Positions 23,546 through 35,539 are shown, counted from the stretch's first letter. The stretch is DNA of 64,000 nucleotides from Druceiella hillmani (GCA_039881145.1 JAYKKI010000138.1:124001-188000), one strand, 5' to 3'. Translations and numbers: made by a program. The notes: a model not told the origin generated them from the sequence alone.

Positions 23546-25376
23546 TTAAGAATGCTTTACTTATGGCAACACAAAATTTATTAACTTAATTTTTTATTTA
23601 AAAACCTTCTTTTTAACAAATGAAATCCCTAAGTCAATTCATTCAGCTTGTCCCTCTTAAAATTTAAAACTCGTTTAAGAATTTGTTTAAAAATAAATAA
23701 TAGAATGCTTGGCCCGATAAAAATAATGAATGTACATTTTTCGTTTAAAGTGAACGTGTCCATTTAAATGAAGCAGATTATTTATGCTACAATATGTAAG
23801 CATATTTTTATGGCCAACTAGTGTTTTAGTAATAAAGGAAATTTAGAAAAAAAAATTAAATATATTTTTTGTTATCTATACTTTGTGAGTCTGTCGACAT
23901 TATGCACAACCCTAGAGTGTTGATATTAGTGAGTTGTACTTTTTTAAAATTTTTCAATTTTGATTTGTTCATCATTGTTAATATAAACAAATATTTTTAC
24001 CGCCGGACTAATATACAGTTATTTTATACTTAACCAAATGCTATATTTTCACAAATCCAAAAAATGGAGGAAAACTGGATAATTATTCTGTTTCAAACAT
24101 ACGGCAAATATATCTGTACAGAATATAAAAGGGTTTCATAATTTATTACAAAAAGTTTCATATATTATATAATATAAATATACGATATAAAAATTAAATT
24201 AAACCATCTTACAAACTTTTTCCCAGGAAATGGTTTAATGCCGAATATCGAGATAGATATATTTCTATATTGCAGTAAACTTAGTGCAAATATCGTCACA
24301 AAATAAATCTCAATGAATTAAATATTGAATCGAATATTGCACTTAATTTTATAAATTATTATTAAAAAGGATCATTACTATTTTTAAAGCAGTTAAGTAA
24401 ATAAATCTAGCTTAAATTTCTGTCAGAGGACAATAATCAAAATATAAGCTTTTCTGGTAAAAGGAGTTTGAAAGTTAATAAAAGTTCTCAAACATCCTTT
24501 TCGTAAAATATTTATGAAAAAAATACATGTGAAACCGCAAAAATTGCATTCTCATTTGAAATGTTATTGATATTTAAAGCTATTTAGAAACTTTCACTGG
24601 AAAGCTTGCTGTGACATGTAAATGTAATAACAACAAAATATTAATTCAATTGGGAATATTTATCAAATGTACGTTGGACCCTCAATCACAATGATGTGAA
24701 CGAATTCTCTCAGGCATACGAGCACGTAATGCAAGTATGCACGCACGCATAAACATCAGTGAAAGTTGGGCCATAAAGTAAGATATGCTTTTAAAATGAG
24801 GAAATTGGTGAAAATAAAGTAAGTTTCTTAAAATATGGACAGGATTCTTGGAGCAATTTTGTACAAAAGAACAAAAAACAAATAACTCGAAAATTGCCTA
24901 ATTAAAAATAGAATCAGATTTAAAAGATATTACAGTCTCACAAGTAGACTTGTTTCACGAAAAATGTCGTATCATTGAAAAAAGCATGAAAAACATCTGA
25001 ATTATGTAATATACAACGATATCGTGGTTAATTATTCTACTTAGGCGTGATATGGTAAACAATTATAATCACAAACATAAGCAGTAGAATATATTACTTT
25101 TTGGTATATAACTTCTTTCAAATAAATTACAAAAAGATACATATAAAACGGCAACTAGACAAAATAAATGAATAATTCAAGTTCTCTCAAAGGAGCGTAA
25201 TACAACAATAGGAATGCATGCTGGCATCTACGCCTAGGGAATTATTTTTACTAACTTCCGCGACTTTATAACTTTGGATCTTAATATTAATGACCATCAC
25301 CTCAGTGGCCGCCCTGTTTTAGGAAGATTAAAAATTAACACAACTTTAACTTACTTAGTTAACGTAATTAAGAATA
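23546..25376. other. AT-rich non-coding stretch, nothing recognised
   Basis: Only short chance frames. A short GCACG-type run (about 24738-24750, GCACGCACGC) is the only notable simple sequence. Confidence 0.5.
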
Positions 25377-25561
25377 TTGAATATATTTGGCGTTAATTTT
25401 GTAGAAATTCATTATTCACAATTAAATGAAAGTACATGATGTAGCTTATTTTTGTTAATAGCCCACCTGAAGATGTTGTAATACAACAAAACTAAGGCCG
25501 TAGTAAAGAACTTAAAGAAAGTAGAAATAATACTACATCACGTAATTTCATTTAATTGTGA
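25377..25561. repeat. Head-to-head pair of Penelope-like terminal repeats
   Basis: The left arm 25377-25443 (minus orientation) begins at the family's outer end TTGAATATATTTGGCG and stops inside the ACTACATCACGTAGT-type hairpin region. The right arm 25452-25561 (plus) carries AATAGCCCACCTGAAGATG, the ribozyme region and TTTCATTTAATTGTGAA. In the ribozyme part (25461-25504) GAAA has become AAAA and the stem III and cleavage region reads ACTAAGGCC, so it is dead. This is the first of several inverted arrangements of the family here. Confidence 0.85.
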
Positions 25562-26965
25562 ACAATTTTAGAATGTTTAATTGAGTTCGGAAGTAGATAA
25601 AGAAAATCCCATTGCATAATTGTGCATTTCCCTGAGGTATAAAATACGTAATGTAGAATAAATATTTAGTCAACAAAAGTTTTACTAAGTTTAGTTTTTT
25701 TAAGTTTTAAAACGTAACAAATAAAAAAAAAGGAACCAAACAAATTTCTAATAACTATCAAACCCCTAAACTTACTGGAGTACAGGTTTCGTAAATGTAA
25801 AATGTTAACTTTATCTACGTAAGCATTAAATTTAAAATAGCCGAAGAGAAAATCGTCTCAATAAAATATGTGAAAATACAATCGCATTATTTTATAAAGT
25901 TGGTAAAGCTTCCAAGTATGTATAGACTTTAATGAATAATATTCAAGATAACAGCCATGTAATAGTTTAGTATAAGCTAGTAAGTCATATCTACTTTGAG
26001 AAGTTACGAATATAATACAATGTTCAATAAATTCTAAAAATTTGCAGTGTTAACCAGAATGTGTCCTTACTCTTGAGGCTAATATTTAGATAAAGATAAA
26101 ACACTTTGAATTTTACGTATAAAAATTCAATTAACAGCTTATTGCAACTAAACCCATTCTCTTATTTTTTAATGTTATCTTATCGATAAAATAATTAAAT
26201 AACTTTATATGTGGTCAAATATTGGTGCTAACAGTGGCCAAAGCATTACAGTAAATAAAATTCTTCAGAATAGTATTTCACGGTATGGAGTAACCATAAT
26301 GCAATCAAATCTTTAGGCGATCTAAGGCCAATGTCTATTGAGCAATGAGTGAAGAAAGAAAGAGGTTTAATTAATTGAGGTGGAATGTTGGTAATAAAAC
26401 CAAGATTATGTGAAAAAAGCTTGATTATTTGTTGCTGAAAACTTGTAAATATTTATTTTAAAAACTAAAAATATGTAAAATTAATCAGATATTGGTTATT
26501 ATCAAAACGCTACATACTTGAAATGGTTAGCTTAAAGAAACTTTCAATAATTTGATACCACAATTTTCAAAGAAAACTTTGACACTAGAAGAAAATGCTT
26601 TGAAAATTCTTTTGTGGCTTTTGTTAGCAAAATGGCTTTAAAAATTTTAGCGTCTTAGATAAAGTACTGAAACCGAAAATTTGATTTGTTTTATAAATGA
26701 TGCAAAAATTGGGAGACAGCATTCTAACAGATTAATGAATTAAACAGGCGAGCTTTTGCCTAAGGTACAATAATAGGTTACTTATCGAGTTTTTTTAACG
26801 AGTATTCGTAAGCATTTATAAACCAAATCAACATTTTTTATCTTTTTTAATTCATTAGTAGCTGCTATTGTTGCTGGTTACAGCAAAACACTGATCTTCT
26901 ATTTTAAAAATCTTCGAATAATGTCAGAACCCGGTGTATTTTCAGACAAAAAACATATTGAATGT

Positions 26966-26968
<3 letters not shown>
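25562..26968. other. AT-rich non-coding stretch, nothing recognised
   Basis: No open frame of note, no repeat partner seen within the window. Confidence 0.5.
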
Positions 26969-27056
<88 letters not shown>

Positions 27057-27060
27057 TATT

Positions 27061-27105
<45 letters not shown>

Positions 27106-27106
27106 T
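26969..27106. repeat. AT microsatellite
   Basis: About 138 bases of alternating AT with rare G, C or AAATAAAT interruptions. The minus-strand Tyr-Ile frame is an artefact of it. Confidence 0.97.
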
Positions 27107-28700
27107 ATGTGGCTTATTCCGATAAAATATAGATCGCCGGAGAAAGTTTTCAAGTCAAGCAATTTTTTATGAACATTCCGTTTTGTTTCCTTGATTTTCG
27201 AAATTCGTCTCCTTGAATAGTGGCGTGGGAATAACTAATGAGGTTAATATTTATTCAATTACAGCACTCAGAAAGCAAAAAGTAAAAATTTAAATATTTT
27301 TTTTAAATAGTGAGAAATTGACATAATTTTTTTTGTAAGAGCCTTGTGTCCTCGAAAATTGTATCAAACGCAGACTCCTTAAGATTGTTACGTTGAGAAA
27401 TTAATATGATATGCGATCTTATGAATAATATTTTTTTTTAATTTTAAAGGCTTGATAGAACATAATAATTATTAGTTCACCACCACGTTAAAAAATAAAA
27501 CTTTTAATGAGAAGTTATTTTGGAATTATGTTTTTAATTATGCAACTGATATTTTATTTCTAAAAAAATTGTCAAGGTTACTACACACAAATGCTTTCAA
27601 AAACATATCAGTAGAAATATCTCTACGAGATTTTAGCTTACACTTAGGCGCCTATAATTTTATATTAAATTATTTACAAATACTTAAATTTAAATTTTCA
27701 TATTTCGGCGAATATCCTTGATAAAGGTAAGACCATATAAAACCGTGCGCATCTAATAGAAAGATAATTGTCGTAATATTATAATCGTTATGGTTATTTT
27801 GTGTTTTGATTGTACTTCTGTAAATTTTGTGTTTAGAATTTTTGGTTGAGTAATTGATCATTATAATAACTTGTTGGTCGAAAATTAATTTCGTTCATCA
27901 AGATAATATACATAACATTACTAGTTTGAGCGATATATGTGTTTTAGTAAAATTGATTAAGAATTATATGTGTATAATCATTGAATTCAACTATTTTTTG
28001 AACCTTTGCCGATTGAGACCTTAAGGTCTCTTCTAGAAAAATCTTTATTTATTAATTTTAAATGAAATTATTGTATGTGTGATTTCATAGATTCGTAAAT
28101 ATATTTAAATAGAAGGCTACATCCTTTACGCGTCTCTATAGAATAGTGTTTATATTATTATGACAATGCTCAAGAAGTACTCACCACTCTGGTGGTCTAC
28201 AATATTTCTGGGATGAATCAGTTAAAAAGAAAACTACCCACTTTTTAAATACGTTTAATCCGCCTAATGGATTGACGGATCGAGAAAAACGCCTGAGTAC
28301 ATTCCGGTACATAACGTCACATAGTCGATATTAAAATTATTCACAATACATAATCACTGTTTTCCTAAAGACCTTATCCGCACAAATTTTTTTTTAATGT
28401 TATTTACTACCAAAAGCGCTTATCAGTATTTTTATTAAGAAATATGCATTTATGTTCAAAACTCGCGTTTCGCGAGAAATGAAACGCTAATGTGCTCAAG
28501 AATTCATTTCCATTTTTTGCCGCACCCTTTTACACTGAGCTGTGTACAAACATCAAAATGAAAAATGAAGGAGGAAAAATGTGAAATCTTATATCCGGTG
28601 GCAATATAATCGAATTTCTTCATTTTCTCCGTTTGCTGTCATCATTTGTATCAATTAGTTCGGACAAAATAATTTGGATAAAGTAAATATACTGCTATAT
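27107..28700. other. Non-coding stretch
   Basis: Contains a perfect 16-bp palindrome GAGACCTTAAGGTCTC at 28015-28030. A higher-complexity block at 28440-28690 (ACTCGCGTTTCGCGAGAAAT, an 8-base CGCGAAACGCG-like inverted core) lacks an open frame. No gene recognised. Confidence 0.45.
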
Positions 28701-28775
28701 CATGTAGTTTCATTTAGTTTTGAATAAAAATTGAGTGATAATGAATTCCTACGAAATAAACGCCAAATATTTTTC
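28701..28775 (+). repeat. Penelope-like terminal repeat, tail-only fragment
   Basis: Matches the end of the family: CATGTAGTTTCATTTAGTTT, then AATGAATTCCTACGAAAT and CGCCAAATATTTTTCA, with point changes. The ribozyme part is absent. It lies directly beside the Helitron terminus at 28821. Confidence 0.7.
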
Positions 28776-28820
28776 ATAATGTAAAAGATATTTTGGAATG
28801 GAATTTAGGTTTTGTATATT

Positions 28821-30182
28821 ACTAGCGCCTCATCCCGGCTTCGCACGGGTGGACATTTGTTTTGTAAACATTTTGGGATAAACGTAAAGAAATACAGGAC
28901 ATACCTAAATAATATGTATTTAGTAATGGGGTCTCTCTGGCTGCCTTTGGGTACGGGACTTGATAATTGAAAACATTGATTCTAGGTCAACGAAAAGTAA
29001 AGTTGATTATATAGGCAGACAGACAGAAGAACATCAAAGTGATCCTATAATGTTTATGTTTTTCGTTTTGGGGTACAGAACCCTAACAATAAAGTCGTAC
29101 TAAAAAAATATCATTTGCAAAATAAAATTGGTCAACCGTTAATGTCTCTAGACGAAAGTTTTTGAAACAGAACAAAAGACATCAACGGGATATTTTTAAA
29201 AACATTTCACTTACATATTTTTTGTTAAAGATGTTTAGAATGATTTATTTTTGTTTTGTTTTATGTATTTTATTTTTATTTGTGTTAAATTTCTTTATTA
29301 TTATTTTTTATTTTAAGGCTTTTTAATTTTATGTTTTTTTTTTTATTTTGAATTTTCCATTTTTTACCTTAATGCTTCACTATACACTATATTAGCAGTG
29401 GTATTTGTAGAATAAAATATATTGATATTCAAACGATCTTACTCGAAAAAGTACAATATATAATTAGCCATGAGAAAAGCACTCTTTTCTTAGATCGACG
29501 CCAACCATTGAAAAAGTTTGTTGGGATTTATTTATTGTAAGGGCAAACGATATCTTTACAGGAAACTGTAGCCTTTTAAAAGATATAGGCAAATCCATCG
29601 ATATCATCGGGATCCGCGGAATGTGAGCGAGCTGTCCGGCCGGACCACATTGACTCGCGATTACTTCATCAAAAGTCTTGTTCCATTAAACATATTGGGA
29701 GGGCTTAAATTTCTTAACCTTGTTTTAATTTCAGTTCGTGGGGTGGCAAGCCAGCAGGATTGAGAGAATTTAAAAATTCTTGTGGGTAGTGCACTGTATC
29801 TTCGATGTTGCACAAGTGTTAATAGATTTATAACATTTAAAATCACCGGGTACTTTTTCCATAATCATTTTGTTTATTTCATTTACTGAGTCGTTTCTCG
29901 ATGACACCCTTGCCCTCGAACAGAGGCAATTGAAATTTCTTTCTATAAGATTTTCGACGTCGGGATAGATTATTTCTACCAGTATTTCTAGACTGTGAAC
30001 AATTTGAGGCAATCGTTATCCAATATCCAATAATATACTTGGAGGCCATTTGCAATTGCAGATGGTAATTTTCCGTCGCAAAGTTTAAGTATTTTTTGTG
30101 ACAAATTGCCATCGTGGTTATTACTTAAATGTGCTCTCATATTCGTGACCAAATTGAGTGTTTCAATAGATAGCCACGCGGC
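28821..30182 (-). mobile_element. 5'-truncated Helitron
   Basis: On the minus strand the right terminus is CTAG (28822-28825) followed by T at 28821, as expected for Helitron 3' ends, which stop at CTRR next to a host T. Just inside is a GC-rich hairpin, ACCCGTGCGAAGCCGGGAT, with CCCG/CGGG arms. Between terminus and helicase lies a non-coding tail that holds GACAGACAGA and CCTATAATG...GTACAGAACCCTAA (plus-strand reading). From memory this tail type is frequent in insect genomes. The helicase relic occupies the inner part. The Rep (rolling-circle) domain and 5' end are missing. Helitrons move as DNA by rolling-circle transfer, and this copy is immobile. Confidence 0.8.
29400..30182 (-). pseudogene. 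Helitron Pif1-type helicase relic (C-terminal part)
   Basis: Combining minus-strand frames from high to low coordinate gives the C-terminal order of Pif1-like Helitron helicases: WLSIETLNLVTNMR (about 30140-30180); DGKLP; EIIYPDVENL; NDSVNEINKMI and KVPGDFKCYKS (about 29835-29910); LRNLSPPNMFNGTRLL (about 29665-29715), the family's LLRNLxPPxxCNGTRL block; IPRIPM; FKRLQFPVKISFALTINKSQ (about 29515-29575); MVGVDLRKECFSHG; and a degraded SRVRS-type end. These correspond to the later superfamily 1 motifs, including the TINKSQG segment, where G is lost. At least three frameshifts and several stops kill the gene. The Walker A half is absent. The 61-, 77- and 80-residue open frames here are pieces of it. 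Confidence 0.85.
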
Positions 30183-31049
30183 TACCTATTTTATAAATGT
30201 GTACGCCCCTCTCCCGCACTTCGGTGTCGACCCCTCCGTGCTATACTGGCGGCGGTGACATTTTAAATTCGTAATATCTTTTGAATGGAATGTCCAAAGT
30301 GAATAAACTAAATAGTAATTTACAGGTATTGAAACAGTCTTGTTTAGAAACGGATTTACTTGCATAAGTGTTAATGCAAAAGTATGGATAACTTGGTCTG
30401 ATTTTGGTTGGAATTTCTATTAACTTTTGAAATGTTAAAAAGTAGTTATAGTGACATAATTACAATAGTTAGACATATGCCATTACAACATTTTCTGTAG
30501 ATATTGATATGTTCTTTAATACAGTAGAACATTTTGTTTTCCATCATCAATAGTTTTCGCAGCGCATGCGATGAAAAACATTTTATGGCAATTTTTCTTG
30601 AACCTTGGGTTACATTATTGTAGTTTTAGCAAGGATCCTTATCTTTTTCCTGCAGATAATATAGCCTATATGGATCAGTAATAATGTAGCATTCGTATGA
30701 TGAAAGGACCATGTTAACTATTTAAAGAGATACAGATAACTATGTAACTGTAATTTGTTTGTGATCCTATATTCACTTGTCCGAATTTTGCTCAAAGAGT
30801 CTTTGGTATGAATAGTTTGGATTTTATATAAAATTGTACAAATTTAAATTATATTGAGAAAGTGGACTAAATTTTAAGGATGATTTTTTTTAAGGAGTTA
30901 TATTTAAATATTTGTCGTTTCACATAATTTTTTTCTTTTGATTTCCCAAAGAAAAATTCCCAGAGAAATAAATGTATTTTTTTATTCGAATATTAAAGAG
31001 AATAATAAAATTCAAATATTGAAATCGTGTTTAATACACTAAATTTATT
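30183..31049. other. Non-coding stretch beside the Helitron
   Basis: The first 80 bases (to about 30265) are GC-rich (CCCCTCTCCCGCACTTCGG, TACTGGCGGCGGTGAC) and mark where the helicase similarity stops. They may be another mobile scrap or the junction of truncation. The rest is AT-rich without genes. Confidence 0.45.
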
Positions 31050-31101
31050 TTACAATTAAATGAAACTACGTGATATAGTAGTAACGCCATATATATTCAA
31101 T
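31050..31101. repeat. Collapsed inverted Penelope-like repeat remnant
   Basis: TTTTACAATTAAATGAAAC plus TACGTGATATAGTA (minus-orientation end) is followed within 10 bases by ACGCCATATATATTCAA (plus-orientation end). Both outer ends of the family meet with the interior deleted. Confidence 0.7.
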
Positions 31102-32593
31102 AATTTATTTTAGTTAATAAATTTTTTTTTTGTTTTTCACAAGCCTAAAATAATATATTCTACTTTTCACGTCACGCTCTTGACTAGGACTTTTAGTTTT
31201 ATGTTTCCGGTTTTGCGAATTTCTCAAATTTTATTTTGCCTAATTCATTCTCGCCGTAATATCATCTGTCGAAAAGTTTTGCAATATGTGGAAGTTTAAA
31301 GTTTGGTGTTACTTTGCGGAGCGAAACTTTCAAATGTTGCTTCTAAGCATCTTAACTCCTTATGAGGTTACTTTGGGAGTTAATTGTAGTGTCAAGCAAA
31401 TATGTAATATTATTTACGCCAAAGTTCACGATCGACTTCTGTATTGGAAATGAGTTGCAAATTTGTAGATGGCAGATGATAGCAACTTCAACTTTTGTAA
31501 TAATAGCTAGCAAATATTGCTTTGAATTGTAAAAATAACTAAAAACGGCATCTATGGTCGGCGCTCTGAATTTCAACGTTTGTCGCAATTATTATCACCG
31601 AACGAATTATAGAGGTATTTACTTAATTTAACCAATAGATAGAACTTGCTTAACATCACATCGTCAAAGTCTGTGGAATTACTTATCATTGTTTCACACA
31701 TTAGAATGGAACTTGTTCCACTAGAATAAAAAGGAGATAAATTTTCATACGCAGCAGATTTCTATCGAGACGTGAAATCATTATATTGAGACGTATTTAT
31801 CATGAGAGTCCAATTGGCTTAGAAATAGAAAATGGTAAAAAGAATACAGCAGATATATTTTCAGGAGATATTAAAACAAAGATATTGTTGACTTTACCCG
31901 GCAATGCTCAAATATCCAAATATATAAATAATTGATTAACTGGGAATTATACCACTCTCGGTAGACTGGTAGTTTATTGGTACGTACGACCTTTGTGATC
32001 TTATAGCTATTTTTTATGAATAGACTAATCGTACATTCAAGATTTGCCGTTCGTAAGCTGCAATATACATTTTGAACCATTTAGAAAAAATGGTAATCCT
32101 AAACCTAATTTTATGACGCATTGTAGTTTAAACTTAAAAAGACAATAAATTCTATAGTAAAGACATGTAAATCACCCGGTCAGCAAACTTTTGAATATAC
32201 CTACAATAAGGAACCACGTTACACGCTTGATAAGCAATTCTTCGATTTCGTAAAATAATTTTCGAAAATATTACGAAAAATTGGTTACAAAAACTACATA
32301 TAATGAGAAGTTATTAAAATTAAAAATCTACATGATCGTAATGCTGTGAAGAGGACGTATTTACATAATAAAAATATTTCTCATAAAGTGTTTTGAACGT
32401 TGAGACAAAGATTCTTACCTTCAAGAAACGAATCAACAATCTGACAGATTCTGAGTTCATTTTTTTTTCTTTTCGGTTGTTGCCTGTATCACACAAAAAT
32501 GACTAAATAGATTTGGAATAAATTTTATTCTGTTAAAGCTATAATTATATATTACTATCAAAATAATCATATTAAACTTTTATTAAAACATTA
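31102..32593. other. AT-rich non-coding stretch, nothing recognised
   Basis: Short frames (for example minus 31352-31588 and 31871-32080) have no recognisable domain and look like chance. Confidence 0.5.
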
Positions 32594-32651
32594 ATCACAA
32601 TTAAATAAAACCACGTGATGTAGTATTATTTCTAATTTCTTTAAGTTATTT

Positions 32652-32695
32652 ACCACGACCTAGGTTTCGTTGTATTACCACATCTTCAGGTAGGC
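32652..32695 (-). ncRNA. Hammerhead ribozyme-like motif, core intact
   Basis: On the minus strand the core CUGAAGA and GAAA, stem III ACC/GGU and the GUC site followed by GUGG are all present. Stem II has one internal G-A mismatch (GUGGU/ACAAC). Stem I has a U-G wobble in place of a C-G pair. It is the second-best candidate for residual self-cleavage. Confidence 0.65.
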
Positions 32696-32739
32696 TATTA
32701 GCAAAGATAAAAGATAAAAGGCAAAGATATTTACTAATA

Positions 32740-32783
32740 GCCCACCTGAAGATGTTGTAATACAACGAAACATGGGTCGCGGT
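32740..32783 (+). ncRNA. Hammerhead ribozyme-like motif, weakened stems I and III
   Basis: Core CUGAAGA, GAAA and GUC are kept, and stem II is perfect (GUUGU/ACAAC). Stem III reads ACA-UG-GGU with an A-G mismatch, and stem I has an A-C mismatch (CCAC/GCGG). It probably folds poorly. Confidence 0.6.
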
Positions 32784-33063
32784 AAAGAACTTAAAGAAAG
32801 TAGAAACAATCACGTAGTTTCATTTAATTGGAAATAATGAATTTCTACAAAATTAACGCCAAATATATTCAATAAACCATTAAGTTTGACCGGATTTTAT
32901 CATAGAAAAAATTGGAAAGATTTTATTTCTAAAAACTTAGTTACTTAGTCTTAATGGTAATAATAAACGGCATTACGTATATTCTATATCGCTGCATGAT
33001 TTCTTTGAATGTTAGTTTATTTTTAGAAACAGGGTTAACGTATTGCATCTTCGCATAAATATG

Positions 33064-33064
33064 T

Positions 33065-33145
<81 letters not shown>
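33064..33145. repeat. AT microsatellite
   Basis: About 80 bases of alternating AT with one TTT interruption. Confidence 0.97.
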
Positions 33146-33146
<1 letters not shown>

Positions 33147-34661
33147 TGTTATTAGTTACTTAAGTCAATTTGACTCAATTTTCCATCTTGAGGGATTTTG
33201 TTTTTTCAGTCCAATTAGGTCATCATGTGATATTAAAACTGAATAAATTATTTACTTAGACTTTCATTCAAACAGATTTCGATTTCATTTTGATTAGGTT
33301 AGACACTGCAAGGAGAAATCTTAACTGAGATAGAGGTCATGTCCGATACATGTTGGGTCTCAAAGAAAGTTCAGAAAATAGTTGACATCTTCTTGTAGGA
33401 TTGTTATAACAAAACATATGTCGTTTCCAGATTGAAACAACTATCGAATTTGTGAAGCCGAAATCTCCGTATTACCATTTTACACCCCCCATTTATACGC
33501 TAAATTATTCATTCATAGGGGTATGAAAGACAGAGCAGCAAGAGAGCAATTTTTATTGATAATAAAAATTTTGAATAAATTAATATATATTATTGTTATT
33601 GTTTAATTGAAATTTTGTTGGCAATAAATTGTTAATATTATTTTTTCATTTCACAATATTATTATCGAACTCACAAGGCAGTAATGATTGAAATACTGCA
33701 CCCCCACCCAAGGACCCCACACCATACGAACCCCACGTCATACGAACGCTTAATTTCTGTGTTAAAAATCATAATAAACATTTTCCCCGAAGAAGAGTTT
33801 CGATGTATTGTTTTGTTTATAAATTATTGATATTATAAGAAGTTTGAAGGTAAATCATTTCTATTGCCTCAGTTAAGAACCTAAAGAAAAATCACTAAAG
33901 AAAAGCGATATAAGGAACCAAGTCATTTTTCCTAAGCTTGTGAAAGTTGACAATGTATTACACTTGTATTTACATAGTAGAAAATGATGTGAATGTTTAT
34001 AAAAAAATCGATAAAATACTCTTAATTTTGTAGACTTTTGTTTGTAGGTACCTTACTATGTACGAAATCCTCTTAGTGTGATGTATATACGTACTATACA
34101 CCTATTTAATACGGTACACTAATTTAGTAGTACTGGCTGTTTTTATGGATATAAGTATATTTTAGTTTATGTACCTTTTCCGAAACGTTTTTTCCTTTAA
34201 TTAATTTTTATCTAATTAACAATCCAATAACAGAATAACAGAAGAAAATTTAAGTCTACATAATGAAATTAAATTTACCTTAATTCTAAAATTTAAAAGG
34301 GAAATTCTCAATTTACCGATCGTGATGCAAGCAAAATGTTAATTAAATCGATTCCTTACAGCACAAAATTAAATAGGCACTTGTTAGTTTTGTGCGGGCG
34401 CCGTTATTAAGTATATTAATTTATTTTAAGTTATTTACTTTGGAAACCAAATAATTTCTGTTTATTAATACAATAATTCAAGTTTAAACGTTTATATAAA
34501 ATTTAAATTTAACAGCACGATTCATTTAAAATTTAAGAAAGAAACAGTATATTGTGAAAAATGGTAAGGTCGATTTTATTTTTAACATCAGTAACGTTTG
34601 TGGTGACGTGTTATGCGATTAAACATTATTGTTATTTGGGCACTCTAATTTGTGTTAAGAA
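33146..34661. other. Non-coding stretch
   Basis: Contains a short C-rich direct repeat near 33715-33745 (ACCCCACACCATACGA and ACCCCACGTCATACGA). No gene recognised. Confidence 0.5.
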
Positions 34662-34812
34662 TTGAATATATTTGGCGTTAATTTTGTAGAAATTTATTAT
34701 TCACAATTAATTGAAACTACGTGATGTAGTATTATTTCTACTTTCTTTAATTTCTTTACCACGACCTAGGTTTTGTTGTATTACAACATCTTCAGGTGGG
34801 ATATTAGCAAAG
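34662..34812 (-). repeat. Penelope-like terminal repeat, complete outer end
   Basis: Starts at TTGAATATATTTGGCG (34662) and runs to GGGATATTAGCAAAG. The ribozyme part (34758-34800, minus) is perfect except that the conserved G12 of GAAA is A (ACAAC-AAAA), a single change expected to abolish cleavage. A 69-residue minus frame that reads through the repeat (PPEDVVIQQNLGRGKE) is just its translation. Confidence 0.9.
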
Positions 34813-35094
34813 ATTAAATCTAAATCAATGAAGAAAGTGATGAAAAATATTATAATTGCATAAGTTGATAAAAAATGCTGTGCAATAGCTTTACTGCGGT
34901 AGTCCCCGAGTACCACACGTATTTTTTATTTAGGTAACAACGTTATGATTACTAAATCTTAACTACATATATTAGTGAAGTGTATCATAATACGACTTAT
35001 ACAATAATTATACCAAGAGAATTAACAATCAGAAGAAGTATTTTTATAAACGAACCTAAAATATTTCTCAATAAACAACATTTATTATTGCCGA

Positions 35095-35245
35095 ATTAGG
35101 TGTAAAAACAAACATTATATTTTGATATCGCATGTGACAGGGCAACGAACAATTGGCGGTGTAAAAACATTGAACATTGAGATCAATTCCAGCAATGTTT
35201 GAAGTCTGCCCACTGCTTTATTTACTGTCATTCCAAATGCTGAAT
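35095..35245 (-). pseudogene. Second Helitron Pif1 helicase scrap
   Basis: Minus-strand frames give AFGMTVNKAVG (about 35210-35243), then QTSNIAGIDLNVQCF after a shift, then QLFVALSHAISKYNVCFYT (about 35100-35155). These match the ordered FAMTINKAQGQTF-xxxGIDL-xxxCFxHGQLYVALSRATSxxNVxV end of Pif1-like Helitron helicases, with the HG between blocks replaced by a short insertion. Frameshifted and isolated: no CTAG terminus is seen below it. The sequence differs enough from the 29400-30182 relic to suggest a separate insertion or family. Confidence 0.75.
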
Positions 35246-35367
35246 GTGATAAAAAAAGGCAGCCTGCATGGTCTTAAAAAATAAATGACCATTTACATAA
35301 CCCGTACCTATCGAGCTGTCAAGTACGATGATTTTTTTTATCTACTTCCGGCTCCATTAATTGTACA

Positions 35368-35484
35368 CCTAAACCTTCTTCGGCGATCCTCCATCTTTTG
35401 GCTAAAACCACAAGAAAATCCGTACAGTACTTTTTGGAATTATCGCGCTCAGACAGACACTTTATTTCATACTATGTGCTGATG
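35368..35484 (+). repeat. Insect-type dispersed repeat tail
   Basis: The order CCTTCTTCGGCGATCC, GCTAAAACCACAAGAAAATC, CGTACAGTACTTTTTGGAAT, TCGCGCTCAGACAGAC and TTTCATACTATGTG resembles a widespread insect transposon tail (usually ...AAACCGCATCAAAATCCGTT...CAGACAGAC...). This is memory-based pattern recognition. It lies next to the Helitron helicase scrap but may be independent. Confidence 0.4.
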
Positions 35485-35539
35485 TATGTGTGTATGTGTG
35501 TACATGTGTGCGTGTATGTGTGTATGTGTACGCGCGCGC
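35485..35539. repeat. TG microsatellite with CG run
   Basis: About 45 bases of TGTG/TATG-rich sequence followed by ACGCGCGCGC. Alternating purine-pyrimidine of this kind can adopt Z-DNA. Confidence 0.9.

Larger units (their letters stand above)
32594..32872. repeat. Compact head-to-head pair of hammerhead repeats
   Basis: The left arm (32594-32703, minus) and right arm (32728-32872, plus) are inverted copies of about 110 and 145 bases with only about 24 bases between them (AGATAAAAG twice). The right arm ends at the family terminus CGCCAAATATATTCAA. The left arm lacks the last ~40 bases. Each arm holds a ribozyme-like motif, listed separately. The whole could fold into one long hairpin, resembling a foldback or TIR element as much as paired Penelope terminal repeats. 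Confidence 0.85.

Noticed and set aside
34707..34916. 69-residue frame reading PPEDVVIQQNLGRGKE through a repeat copy
   Set aside because: The translated part is the hammerhead repeat itself. The same peptide-like text recurs, broken, in the other copies, so it reflects RNA-level structure rather than a protein.
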